From positions 1 to 25,591 of the forward strand of contig USFU01000007.1 in the NCBI GenBank assembly GCA_900554135.1: DNA of 25,591 bases, in the 5' to 3' direction. The notes beneath the pieces are model-generated. The model had not been told where the DNA came from. It saw nothing but the letters and a program-made list of their open reading frames with translations, and made no database searches. Numbering within the stretch: position 1 is the stretch's first letter; every line of letters starts with the position of its first letter. The translations under genes and the position numbers were made by a program. Source of the stretch: an uncultured Collinsella sp. (GTDB lineage: Bacteria; Actinomycetota; Coriobacteriia; Coriobacteriales; Coriobacteriaceae). Below are positions 1-9,624 of this stretch, in pieces.

Positions 1-2003
1 CGCGATTACGACGTGTACGATAATACCAACGATCAGGTCTTCCGCGGCTATGAGTCCCAGTACACCAACGCGGCCGCGGCGGTGAGCGCAACCGCGGGAC
101 TGGTGGGCACGTATAACGGCAATCTGAGCGAATGCTTCTACTCCGCGTCCAACGGCGGCCAGACCGAATCGGTCAAAAACGCATGGGGGAGCGGCTCGTA
201 CAGCTATTTGCAGGTGAAGGACGACCCCTACGACCTGCGCAACGGCGCGTCCATCGCGAAATCCGTCACCTTCTACCGCAACGGCACGACCAGCGTTTCG
301 GCGCTGACCGAGCTGCTGCGTACCGAGGCGGCGATGCTCGTCGGCGCGGGCAGCGTGGAAATTGCGTCGATCAACGGCGTGACGCTGGCCGAACCGAAGT
401 ACGGCGAGCCCTCCCGCGTATACAAAAAGGTGCTGGTCAACCTGACGCTTTCGGGCTACGGCGACGTCAGCGTGGCGCTCGACTATTTTTCACAGGTGGA
501 AGGGCTTTGCTCCATGTCCATCAACGTGCTCAAAAACGAAACGCTGACCGTGACGGAGGCCGTCGGCGGCTATAAGCTGACGGCGCGGCGCTTCGGCCAC
601 GGCGTGGGCATGAGCCAGCGCGGCGCGCAGCAGATGGCCAACGAGGGCTTTTCCTACGACCAGATTCTCGAATTTTATTATCCCGGCCTGACGCGCACGC
701 GCTACACCATGACGCGCACGCTGCTTGACAGCATGGACGGCACGCCCGCCGCGCCCAGCACCCCGGACGAGCCGATTGCGGACGCGAAGCCCGCCGTGGT
801 GACGCTCAAAAACCCGCTGGACAGCCTCAACCTGCGCCAGCGGCCGACGACGGCCTCCTCCATCCTGGCGCGCATGCCGCACGGCACGCAGATCAACCTG
901 CTCAGCCGGGATGGCGAATGGAGCCGCGTGCAATACGGCACGCTGACCGGCTATGTGATGACCTCGTACCTGATCGTGCAGGAGGACAGCGTGGACGAAA
1001 CGCCCCCCGGCGTGGTCAGCCGCGGCACGGCGACGGTCGCGCTCTCCGACGAGAGCCAGACGCTCAACCTGCGCGCCGCGCCGACGACCAACGCCGCCGT
1101 GCTCTCGCGCCTGCGCCACGGCCAGACGCTCACGGTGCTGGAGCGCTATGCCAACTGGACGTATGTGCAGTATGGCACGCTCAGCGGCTATGTGATGAAC
1201 GATTACGTCGTCTACGACGCGGGCGACAGCGATTCGGACGCGCCAAGCGGCGATGAAAACGGCGGCGAGAACGGCGATGAAAACGGCGGCGGTCAGGCGG
1301 CCGCGCAGGTCGCCATCGTGCTGCCCTCCGACGGGCTGAACCTGCGCGCGGGGGCGAACACGGCCTCCGGCGTCATCATGGTGCTGCCGCAGGGCACGAT
1401 GCTGACCGTCACCGGCGAAGTGCGCGACAACGGCATGCTGCCGGTGCTGCTCGGCTCTGTGGCGGGCTATGTCAGCAGCGATTACGTCTATGTGACGGAT
1501 GAAGCGCTGGCGACGGCCACGCCCGCCATCAGCGCAGCGCCGACCCCCGCGCCGACCCAGCCGCCGGTTCAAGCCCCCGAGCAGGACGAGCGGGAGGCGA
1601 CGGTTCGCGCCTACGGCGGCCTCAAGCTGCGCCAGCAGCCCGATACGTCCTCCGCCACGCTGACGACGATGCCCTACGGCTCGGTTGTGACCGTGACGGG
1701 CGAGCGCGTGAACGGCTTTTACGCGGTCAGCTATGGGGAGCTGAGCGGCTACGCCAGCGCGCAATACCTGAATCTGGACGCGGACAGCCCGCAGGCGACC
1801 GCCGAACCGACGGCAGCGCCGGAGGCCAGCCGCCCCGTCACGGGGCGCATCGGCACGGTGACGGCGCAGAGCGGCCTGAATCTCCGCGCGGATTCCTCGC
1901 AATATGCCAACGTGCTGGCGACGCTGGGCTACGGCGTTCAGGTGGCGGTGACGGGCGAGCGCGTCAGCGGGTTTTACCCCGTGCGCATCGGCACGCTCAG
2001 CGG
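1..2003 (+). CDS. SpoIID/LytB-domain protein with five SH3b repeats (partial at both ends)
   Basis: The frame is open from base 1, so the start lies outside the window. Codons 1 to about 235 match the SpoIID/LytB domain: a YDVYDNTNDQVF stretch, an ASNGGQTES motif and the closing GHGVGMSQRGAQQMA block followed by ILEFYYPGLTRTR. SpoIID-family proteins are lytic transglycosylases acting on denuded peptidoglycan glycan strands; the catalytic glutamate region would lie upstream and is missing here. Five bacterial SH3 (SH3_3-type) repeats follow at about nt 796-978, 1030-1215, 1309-1491, 1597-1776 and 1849-2003, each with an LNLR or LKLR motif and a G-Y/WV-like end, probably cell-wall binding. Linkers are acidic/Gly-rich (about 1240-1290) or Thr/Pro/Ala-rich. 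The fifth repeat stops in sense at GTLSG; the open frame continues to 2202 only as the antisense of addA. Likely secreted. Its style is clostridial rather than coriobacterial (inference). Confidence 0.85.
1984..2003. other. Chimeric joint between two unrelated genes
   Basis: This 20-base stretch makes sense in both flanking genes. On the plus strand it encodes RIGTLSG of an SH3 repeat; on the minus strand it encodes PAERADA of AddA. Right of it the plus frame no longer resembles SH3, and left of it the minus frame no longer resembles AddA. A shared short word joining two genes tail to tail is what a k-mer-driven misassembly looks like. A real rearrangement by microhomology is the alternative. 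Confidence 0.8.
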
Positions 2004-5000
2004 GCAGCGCATCGGCACCCATCTCAATCAGCCACTGGCAGGCGGCGTGGAAGGCCGAACCCAAGGCCATGGGATTACCGACGGGCTCGGCAGCAGCCAC
2101 GTCTGCATCAGCCATCTCCGAGCCATCCGACTCCGCATCATCGCCAGCCTCGTCCATGGGCATGCGTGCCTCGGCGGCACGGTCCTCGGACTCGGCATGT
2201 AGCGCCGCGGCGATTGACGAGTAGCTATACGAATCACGCATCGGATACGGACAGATGCCCATGCGCACGCCCACTGCCTGGGGATACACAAGCTCAAACG
2301 AATCGGACTTGGGGTCGGCAGGACCAGGAACGGCGGCACGGGCATCTGCACCGGCACCCACCGGCTCCGCATCGCCGCGGACAAGCCTGCCCTCGGCATC
2401 CAACGAAGCGTTGACCTCAAACGCCTGCTCGCCAAACGTAAAGTTCGCCAGCGAGATAAGCTCGTAGTCGCCCGGCTGCGAGTTGTCGAACACCAAGCGG
2501 TCTGCATCGAGCTGCGGCATATCCAGGGCGTCCGTTGGCAAAATGCGACGCAACACGTCGTAGGTCAGATCGGTCTCGACGTCGAAGGTCGGCGTCGTCA
2601 CCTTGCCGCGGCTCACGCCGGCATCCATCGCCAGGATCACCAGCTCGCGCGCACGCGTCATGGCAACGTAGAGCAAGCGGGCCCGCTCCTCGAGCGAGAG
2701 CTGCAGGTCATCGTTGCGCAGGCGAGCAAATGCCTCGGCGGGAGAACCCGTCGCACAGACGTCCTCCATGAGCTCCGGCGGCAGCCACAGCGACGTGCCC
2801 TTGCCCTTAAACGCATGCTCAAACTGCTTTTTGACGTCGTCGCCCTTCACAAAGGTTCCGTCGGCGAGCTTAACGCCGTTGAAGCGTGCCGGCAGCGCCA
2901 CGACCTGCGCTCCGCCCTCGACACGCCCCATCTGAGCCGCACCCGAGGACTTACGCACGCCAAAGCACTCGGCGACCGCCACAACCGGATACTCCAGACC
3001 CTTGGAGGCGTGCACCGTCATGATGCGTACCGCGCCGTCGCCCTCCTCATTGAGCGCGCCCGGGGCCTCCTTGCCCGCCAGGAAGCGATCGAAGGCAAGC
3101 GCAATGGAGCGCGGCGAGTTGCCGAACTCGGCCTCAGCCTCAGCCACGGCATCGAGCGCCTTGAGCACGTTGGCGGCGATGGCCTTGCCCTCGGGACCAC
3201 GCTGCGCCAGACGCACGAACCAGCCGGAGGCGTTGACCACGTCACGCGCGATGGCGGCGAACGAATCGCGACCCACGCGACGAAGTGCATAGCGCAGTAC
3301 CTCGCGGGCGCGCGTCACGAGCGGCAGGCCCTGCAGGCCCGGCACGTCGAAATCGCTCATGATGCCTGCATCGATGTTGCGGCGCGAGGTCTCCCCCGTC
3401 TCGCTATCGAGCTTGGTCGCCAGCGCCAAGAACTCCTGAGCGCCCAGCGCAAACATCGGCGAGGCCAGCAGTGGCATAAGACCCTGCGCCGTATCGGCCG
3501 GATTGGCCAGCGCACAAACCAGGGCGCGCACCGTCTGCACCTCGGCAGCTTGGGCAAAGACCGAGCCGCCCGCGATGACGCAGTCGAGCCCCTGGTCACG
3601 GAAGGCCTGTGCGTAGACGTCTGCGTTGGTCATGCAGCCCAGCAGCAGCACCATGCCGCCCTGGGGCTGGCCGGCATCGGCAAGCGCGCGGAATCGCTCG
3701 GCGATCGCACGGGCCTTGGCCTGTGTGCGCTCCTGCGTGCTGCCGCCGGCAACAAAGAGCGCCTGACGACGCGAGGCGTCTGCCACCAGCGTGTCCTTGC
3801 GGCCGTCGCTCGCCTCAAGATCCAAAAAGCCCTGCATCAGGCCGCCGTCATCGCCGTCGAAGACGCGTGCCACGTAACGCAGTACCTCGTCGTGGCTGCG
3901 GAAGTTGCGCACGAGCTTGACGAGCTCGCCGGTGGGGACATCCAGCGTGGCAACCGTCTCGGACGCCGCCGTCGATCCCACCTTGCGCTCCTGGCGGCGG
4001 AAGACCTCGACCTCGGCGCCGCGGAAACGATAGATCGACTGCTGCGCATCGCCCACGGTGCACAGCGCGCGCTCCCCCGCGCCGGTCAGGTAACGGATCA
4101 GGTCGACCTGCATCTGGTCGGTATCCTGAAACTCATCGATCATGACCATCTTAAAGCGGCCCTCGTACGCAGCGCGAATGGCCGGGTAATCGCGCAGGGC
4201 CTCGTAGGCCATGCGCAGCAAGTCGTTGTTGTCGAGGGCAGACTGGCCGGCCTTCAGCGCGCGATACTCGGCCTCTACAGAGCGGGCCAAGCCCACCAGC
4301 GCATCGAGCGCGGGACCACCGCAGGCCAGCGCGATATTGATAAATGCATCGGCAGCCTCGGCCTTGAGCAGCTCGACCTGCTCCTTGGGGAACGCCTTAC
4401 TCGCGCGCGGCACGGTGCACGACATCATGAGTCGCGCCGCATCGGCCATGGTCTTGCCGCTCGCCTCGAACGCGTCGATGGCATCGAGCGCCACCTGCGC
4501 TTTCTCGGTCGCGGCCTTGCTTGCGCCCAGCGCCGCACGATAGGCGTCGGCAAGAGCCGAGGTATCGGCCTGGCCGCGCGCCACGCGTACGTCGTCCATG
4601 CCGCCCGGCAGCTGGCTCGAGAGCTCCAGCAGCTCGCGCACCAGACCCTTGATGGTAGTGCCGGCGCCAAAGGGGCCGCCCTCGCCCGCCATGGGATACC
4701 AGGCGTAGAGGGCCTTGAGCGATGCCGCGAGCTCGGGGGCCGCATCGGGCGCCGTCGCGCGGGCCAGCACATGCTCAACTGCCTGATCCATAAGCTCGTC
4801 GGTATCGGTGAGCACCGTGAACTCGGGGTCGATGCCCAGCTCCAGCGCGTGCGCGCGCAGGATACGCGAGCACATGCCGTGAATGGTCGAGATCCACGCG
4901 TCGTCGACGGTCAGCGCTTCCTCGTCCATGCCCTCGTCGATAAGCGCACGGCGCACGCGGTCACGGATCTCGGCAGCGGCATCTTTGGTAAAGGTAATGG

Positions 5001-5175
5001 CGAGCACCTGGTCCAGATGCTCAACGAACGGACCGGATTCGGGCGAGAGCGCGTAGACGATGCGGCGCGTGAGGGTAAAGGTCTTGCCCGAACCGGCGCC
5101 CGCCGAGACAAACAGCGGACGGTCGAGCGTTTTGACGATCTGCAGCTGTTGCGGCATCAAAGTCGAAAGATCCAT
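1984..5175 (-). CDS. addA: AddA-type UvrD/RecB family helicase, C-terminal nuclease lost at the joint
   Basis: Superfamily 1 helicase subunit of the AddAB double-strand-break resection enzyme. Visible motifs, numbered from the ATG at 5175: Walker A SAGAGSGKT (24-32), motif Ia ITFTKDAAAEI (60-70), STIHGMC, motif II IDEFQDTD (about 346), motif III GDAQQSIYRFRGAE, motif V TVHASKGLEYPVV (about 718-732) and motif VI LLYVAMTRARE (about 833). The sequence reaches LGSAFHAACQWLIE, the usual opening of the RecB-like PD-(D/E)XK domain, and then loses sense at 2003, so the nuclease catalytic residues are absent from the window. The open frame running on to 490 is antisense of the SpoIID gene. The start is 3 nt after the addB stop, with an AAGGAGGG ribosome site about 12 nt upstream, so translation is probably coupled to addB. 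About 1064 codons are genuine. Confidence 0.9.
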
Positions 5176-5178
5176 GGC

Positions 5179-8100
5179 CTACACGTCCCTCCTTACAAAC
5201 GTTCCTTCGTGGTTATACGAGCAGCGCGCATGCGCGGCCTGAGCCGACGTCGGGTCGACGGCGGCAACGTTGCCTGCTTCGAGCTCGCGCAGGCGCTCGG
5301 CGATGCCGGCCTCCACGCGATCGAGCAGGGCGTCGAAGTCCATGCTGCCACCCTCGCCGGGGAAACCTTTCTTAAGGCCCGGGATGCGACCGTCACCACG
5401 CTCCTCCTCGAGCAGCTCGGCACTCGCGGCGCCTCGCAACGCCGGTTTGCCGCCCTTGGTCGAAAAGTAGAGCGCCGCGCGGGTGTCCAAATCCAGCGCC
5501 CGGCGCATGGCCTGGGCGTAGATGAGCGTTTGGGTATGTGGCGGCAACCAGCGCGGATCGTCGATGGGCGCCGTGCCCGATTCCTCGTCGCGCACCGTAG
5601 GGTCGGCGAGCTTAAACTCCTCAACGCCCGTGCGATGCTTGTAGTCGATCACCACGGCACGATTCTCGGCGTCCACGTCCACGCGGTCGATACGCCCGCC
5701 AAGCGGCCAACCGGCATACTCGACCTTGAGCTCGTTGAAGGCGAACTCCAGGTAGCGCGGGGCAAAGGGGGCAAGTGCCTCGGACTCGTAGGCAAGCACG
5801 CCCTCCAGCTGCGGCAAGATCTCGGCCACCTGGCGCTCCTCCACCGCAGAGAGCGGCACCAGCGGGCCCTCCGTGCCTCGCTTGCCGGCGTGCTCGGCCA
5901 ACGTCTCGTCAAAGACCTCGCGCAGCAGCTCCTGAGCGCGCGGCAGATTCTCGGGCGTCACGCGCTCCATGCCCTCCTGGGGCAGGCGGGCATGCAGATG
6001 CTCCAGCACATCGTGGACAAAGTTGCCCTTCTCCATGTTGCCAAAGCCCGCGTCGATGGACTGGGGCTTCACGCGATACGACACGAACCAGCACAGCGGG
6101 CACATCGAGTACGCCTCAATCTGCGAGGCGGACGTCAGACGCGGCACGAGCGGCGCGTTCTCGCCCTCGCCATCGCGGCGACGCAGGACCAGGTACGGCA
6201 CAGCCGCCTCACTCAAATGTTGAGGAGCCTCGCACGCGACACGCTTGCACTCGATGCCCTCGCCGGCCGCTGGATCAAAATCGGCGACGATACTGCCCTC
6301 GCCCACGCACGCAGCCTTGGCGGCGCCAGCGGCCTCGGCATGCGCCCGCAACTCGGTCCACACGGCAGCCGGATAGCACTCGCGCGCCTGGCGATCGTGG
6401 GTCACGCGGGCGAGCACAACGAGGCCGCGTGCCGCCTGCATCGCGCGGCCAAAGCGCACGCGAAGCAGGGCCGCGGGCTCAAGCGTCACACCGTTGCGCC
6501 CCAGCTCGGCCGTCAGCGTGGCCAGCGGGCCCTCCTCATGTGAGAGCGGATAGCTGTCCAAGTCGACGTCGGCAAACAGGACGGCATCGTAGCCGTCGGG
6601 GCGCAGGGCTGCCGCATCGGTAAGCGACGCAAAGCGCACCTGGGCGCGCGGCGCGCGGTCGACCTCGTAGGTCTCGTAATCGTATGCGGTGCTGCGCTTG
6701 TCCACCTTGGTACGAACGTCGTCGAGCACGGGCACGGTCGCGGCCTGCGACACGTCGAGCGCACGAGCATCGTTCATGAGGATGTCGATGGCATGTCGCA
6801 GCAGGGCGGTCTCCGCCTGGCGACGAGCTTGGCCGTCAAGGCCTCCAAGGGCGCGATCGGGCAACGCCTCGGCGACGGCGAGCATTGCCTTGAGCGCCGT
6901 CACAGGTTTGTCGCGCCACAGCGCTTGGAACACGTCCGAGACCACGCACGGCACGCTCTTAAACCAGTTATCATCGCTGGCGGCCTTGCGCGTACCCCTG
7001 ACCTGGCCCTGCACGCTCTGTAGCAGGCTCTTGACGGCCGTGGTGGTCTTGCCGCGCGACAGGCGCATGTTCTTGTCGAAGGTGCGCGCGCTGGCAGCAT
7101 CGGCACCCGAAAGCGGACTGTAAATCCAGTCGGTAAGCTCCGGCGCGGGCCACCACTCGGTCTTGGAGGCAGTGCCCTCGTCGGCGGCCTTCATGCGCTC
7201 GATCAGATTGGCGAGCGCCGTGAACTGCCTGCCCGCGATGGATTGGGAAAACGCCGTGAACTCGGTTGTCTCGGCCGCAATATGACGTGCCGCCAAACGG
7301 GCAGCGAGTTCACCAAACAGCTGGGGAGCCCGGGCAGACACCACGAGCACGCGCACGGGGTCCGCGGACGCCGCGACACCGCCGTCGACCTCGGCGTCCT
7401 CACACGTTTTTACCAGCTCATCGATTGCATCCACATAGGCGTGGGCGCGGGCGTGAGGGCCGGCAACCTCTACAAAGGTAGGCTGAGCGGCGGACTTGGA
7501 GGCAGCCTGGGGCGCGGCGGCACCCTCCCCCAGCGGTGCGGCCTCAAACAGCACGCCGCGGACATCAAAGGCGGCAGCAAGTTCCTCGCGCATTGCCGCC
7601 TGCTCGCGGGCAAGCAGCACAACGACCTCTCCCCCGTTGTTCGCCACGGCCGACAGCAGCTCGAGCAGGCCATGCGTAAACGACGTGATACCGCGCACAC
7701 ATACCGCGCGGGCGCACGCCGGAAGGTCGTCGGCCAGCACCCCGGCCATAAGGTCAGCCGCCTCGCAGGGCTCGACCATGTCTCGACGGTCCAAGCCGCT
7801 CGCATAGGCACTCAACAGCTCGAACACGCGAGCCTCGGCGTCGCTCTTGGGATCGGGCTGGCAAACGTCACCGCAGCAGCGCTCGGCACCCGTTCCCGCT
7901 ACGCCCGGCAGCACATCGCGGGCCATGCGCGCGAGCATGCGCACCGTGCCCTGGCTGCGCGAAAGTGGCTGCAGGTCGGCATCGTCGCGACGGGCGATCA
8001 TGTCCGAGAACAGCATCTGGCGTTGCATGTTGTCGACAAAGCTGCGGCCATCGCCCATAAGCTCCCACAGCGAGCGGAGCCACGACGAAGGCGTCTTGTA

Positions 8101-8277
8101 GTCGATACCCAGCGAGGCGCCAGCAACCGCAGCATCGTGACGGCACAGGTCGAGCTCGGCAAACGAGGGCGCCAGCAAAACGGCACGCCCGTGGCGGGCA
8201 ACCAGGTCGGCGAGCAACGCCGCCTCGGCATCGCTCAAGTCCGTACCGGTATTGGTGGTATAGATTCGAACAGGCAT
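5179..8277 (-). CDS. addB: AddB-type PD-(D/E)XK nuclease/helicase-like subunit
   Basis: 1032-residue partner of AddA, transcribed first in an addB-addA pair. The N-terminal part is a degraded helicase fold with no Walker A that I can see, which is common in AddB/RexB-like subunits. The C-terminal third carries the nuclease: GNFVHDVLEH (motif with His), then GGRIDRVDV and AVVIDYKH, giving the catalytic set D864, D878 and K880. Canonical AddB holds a [4Fe-4S] cluster with one Cys before the nuclease core and three after it. Here C726 and C729 (YSMCPLCWF) lie before it, but only C1019 (ARCSYNH) lies after it, so the standard quartet is incomplete. The start ATG has GGAGGA 6 nt upstream. Family assignment rests on domain order and the addA neighbour; overall AddB similarity in the N-terminal half is weak by eye. 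Confidence 0.85.
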   Translation of the reverse strand: MPVRIYTTNTGTDLSDAEAALLADLVARHGRAVLLAPSFAELDLCRHDAAVAGASLGIDYKTPSSWLRSLWELMGDGRSFVDNMQRQMLFSDMIARRDDADLQPLSRSQGTVRMLARMARDVLPGVAGTGAERCCGDVCQPDPKSDAEARVFELLSAYASGLDRRDMVEPCEAADLMAGVLADDLPACARAVCVRGITSFTHGLLELLSAVANNGGEVVVLLAREQAAMREELAAAFDVRGVLFEAAPLGEGAAAPQAASKSAAQPTFVEVAGPHARAHAYVDAIDELVKTCEDAEVDGGVAASADPVRVLVVSARAPQLFGELAARLAARHIAAETTEFTAFSQSIAGRQFTALANLIERMKAADEGTASKTEWWPAPELTDWIYSPLSGADAASARTFDKNMRLSRGKTTTAVKSLLQSVQGQVRGTRKAASDDNWFKSVPCVVSDVFQALWRDKPVTALKAMLAVAEALPDRALGGLDGQARRQAETALLRHAIDILMNDARALDVSQAATVPVLDDVRTKVDKRSTAYDYETYEVDRAPRAQVRFASLTDAAALRPDGYDAVLFADVDLDSYPLSHEEGPLATLTAELGRNGVTLEPAALLRVRFGRAMQAARGLVVLARVTHDRQARECYPAAVWTELRAHAEAAGAAKAACVGEGSIVADFDPAAGEGIECKRVACEAPQHLSEAAVPYLVLRRRDGEGENAPLVPRLTSASQIEAYSMCPLCWFVSYRVKPQSIDAGFGNMEKGNFVHDVLEHLHARLPQEGMERVTPENLPRAQELLREVFDETLAEHAGKRGTEGPLVPLSAVEERQVAEILPQLEGVLAYESEALAPFAPRYLEFAFNELKVEYAGWPLGGRIDRVDVDAENRAVVIDYKHRTGVEEFKLADPTVRDEESGTAPIDDPRWLPPHTQTLIYAQAMRRALDLDTRAALYFSTKGGKPALRGAASAELLEEERGDGRIPGLKKGFPGEGGSMDFDALLDRVEAGIAERLRELEAGNVAAVDPTSAQAAHARCSYNHEGTFVRRDV

Positions 8278-8326
8278 GGTCCTCCACTCAAACCGTTCGC
8301 AATAATCAATGCATCCATCCTACCCG

Positions 8327-8362
8327 CCCACGCGGACAGATTTGCCCCACGCCAACAGATTT
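8327..8362. repeat. Two tandem 17-bp direct repeats, period 19
   Basis: CCCACGCGGACAGATTT (8327-8343) is followed by CCCACGCCAACAGATTT (8346-8362), 15 of 17 identical, 50 to 85 bp upstream of the addB start. The placement would suit an operator for addBA, but it could be a simple slippage duplication. No clear promoter hexamers were found for addB. Confidence 0.6.
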
Positions 8363-8446
8363 GATCCCTTGGGGACGGAGGAAAACGGATCATCGAGGGG
8401 GTCAGTCTAACCCGGTGACCTGTTTTCCTCCGTCCCCAAGGGATCA
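8362..8446. repeat. Inverted pair of the 31-bp GGGGACGGAGGAAAAC repeat
   Basis: Copy A (8362-8392) and copy B (8416-8446, opposite orientation) are separated by 23 bp and can fold into a long near-perfect hairpin. Each unit is itself bounded by a TGATCC/GGATCA-type short inverted repeat, slightly degraded in copy B. Two more copies lie at 21090-21120 and 21486-21516. Size, intergenic placement and paired inverted arrangement resemble REP/BIME-type dispersed repeats. Confidence 0.85.
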
Positions 8447-8470
8447 AAAAACCGCCCCCGAAGGGACGGT
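8446..8470 (-). terminator. Rho-independent terminator of the YerC-like gene
   Basis: On the minus strand ACCGTCCC pairs with GGGGCGGT around a TTCG loop (one G-U pair), followed by six T residues. It sits 29 nt past the stop of the gene at 8499 and insulates addBA from it, implying a separate addB promoter. Confidence 0.85.
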
Positions 8471-8498
8471 TCTGCGCAATTCGTTTGTTGCCGCCGGC

Positions 8499-8798
8499 TT
8501 ACTCGCCATCCTCCAGTTTGATGAGGATCTTGCGATAGCCACCGTACTCGCCATTAAGCGCCTTGGACACGCGGCTCACCGTGGTGGACGAAGCGCCGGT
8601 GCGGGCCTGAACCTCAACATAGGGCTCGCCCTCATCCAGATAACGCGCGACCTGCAGGCGCTGAGAAAGATCGCAAATCTCGCGCGGCGTGCAGATATCG
8701 GTTAAAAACGCCTGGATATCGTTCTCGTCGTCCAAAAGACTAAATGCGTGGACCAGCTGCTTGACATCAGGCTTGTCAAACATGTTCTCGATATTCAT
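8499..8798 (-). CDS. YerC/YecD-family TrpR-related DNA-binding protein
   Basis: 99 residues, matching the small TrpR-like family (YerC/YecD type). Recognisable are the N-terminal helical region (LVHAFSLLDDENDIQAFLTDI), the stretch TPREICDLSQRLQVARYL and the helix-turn-helix YVEVQARTGASSTTVSRVSKAL with its recognition helix at about residues 67-80. Members of this family are presumed regulators with no agreed target; tryptophan binding is not implied. The ribosome site is weak (GGTGAT close to the ATG). It is monocistronic: its own terminator follows and a divergent gene begins at 9124. Confidence 0.85.
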   Translation of the reverse strand: MNIENMFDKPDVKQLVHAFSLLDDENDIQAFLTDICTPREICDLSQRLQVARYLDEGEPYVEVQARTGASSTTVSRVSKALNGEYGGYRKILIKLEDGE

Positions 8799-9123
8799 CG
8801 ATCACCGCCAAACCCGCCAAAAGGCATCGAAGTTGATACTGACATCGGGCATCGTTCGCCCGTAAATATGCAATAAAACTATGCATGGGCCATTTGCCCG
8901 TAGCAGTGTAGCACACCACCAAACTAAAGTGACAAGACTCTCTGCCAGCGGCACGTTTTTCAGGACGAACGCCGTTTAGAAACCGAATGCGCACGTAAGC
9001 TCCACGAATATCTGAGACAATGGGCACCCAAACACCGCGGCGCGCCCGCGCAACCATCCAAGTCGCCGCCGCAAGCCGCTTCACGCGACGCCAGCAATCC
9101 CGGCGCAAGAAAGGATTCACGCC
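8799..9123. other. Divergent intergenic region with no gene seen
   Basis: 325 bp between the YerC-like gene (minus) and the membrane protein gene (plus). A candidate minus-strand promoter is TTGTCA (8930-8935) and TACACT (8905-8910), but its 19-bp spacer is long. I see no convincing plus-strand promoter, RNA gene or repeat. Small open frames here look like chance. Confidence 0.5.
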
Positions 9124-9489
9124 ATGCGCTTTATGCTTAACTGGCTCTTCACCTCGATCGCCATCGCGATCGCCACGTTCCTCGTCCCTGGTATCCAACC
9201 CTTCGGCTTTGCCGAGGCCTGGGTCTGCTTTGCCTTTGTGGGACTGTTCCTCAACATCGTCGATTCGTTCGTCAAACCGTTCCTCACGGTCATCTCGCTG
9301 CCGTTCACGATCATTACGCTCGGCATTTTCCAGCTCGTGCTCAACAGCTTTATGCTGGAGCTCGCCAGCTACCTGTCGGTCAACCTGTTGGGCGTCGGCA
9401 TCTCCATCGCCGGCTTTGGCTCGGCCTTTATGGGCAGCATCCTAGTGTCCATCATGCGCAGCATCCTCGATAGTCTTGCCGAAGAGTAG
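9124..9489 (+). CDS. Phage-holin-family / YvlD-like four-helix membrane protein
   Basis: 121 residues, almost entirely hydrophobic, with four predicted membrane segments at about residues 5-23, 28-48, 55-80 and 88-112. The NIVDSFVKPFLTVISLPFTIITLGIF block is characteristic of the YvlD/superfamily IV holin-like family (DUF360-type), which is widespread in Gram-positive chromosomes. Despite the family name there are no phage genes nearby and lytic function should not be assumed. AAAGGA about 8 nt upstream serves as ribosome site. A strong terminator follows. Confidence 0.85.
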   Translation: MRFMLNWLFTSIAIAIATFLVPGIQPFGFAEAWVCFAFVGLFLNIVDSFVKPFLTVISLPFTIITLGIFQLVLNSFMLELASYLSVNLLGVGISIAGFGSAFMGSILVSIMRSILDSLAEE

Positions 9490-9525
9490 AACGCCCCCGA
9501 TACACAGACGCATCGAACCAAATCA

Positions 9526-9562
9526 AAGGCCGCCCATCGCAAAAATGGGCGGCCTTCTTATT
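9526..9562 (+). terminator. Bidirectional hairpin terminator
   Basis: AAGGCCGCCCAT pairs perfectly with ATGGGCGGCCTT around a 7-nt loop, followed by a T-rich tail on the plus strand. On the minus strand the tail TTTGATTT is weaker, but the hairpin also lies about 60 nt past the rrf2 stop, so it may serve both convergent genes. Confidence 0.8.
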
Positions 9563-9624
9563 TGCCAAGTCTCAGAGGGCAAGAAAATCTATCATTTCCA
9601 CCCCATCCCCACATGGCAGGTGGG

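Noticed and set aside
490..1983. Minus-strand frame continuing addA for ~500 codons to position 490
   Set aside because: Past 1984 it is Arg/His/Ala-rich with no motifs and lies opposite a clear SpoIID-SH3 gene; it is antisense read-through of the chimeric joint.
1..2003. Evidence that the host sporulates
   Set aside because: SpoIID/LytB domains occur in many non-sporulation cell-wall proteins, and this gene probably comes from another organism.
2815..6543. 1242-codon plus-strand open frame
   Set aside because: Antisense of addA and addB in a high-GC genome; the composition (Arg, His, Ala, Gln) and lack of any domain show it is a shadow.
9124..9489. Prophage remnant
   Set aside because: The holin-family name is the only hint; no integrase, terminase, endolysin or attachment site is nearby.
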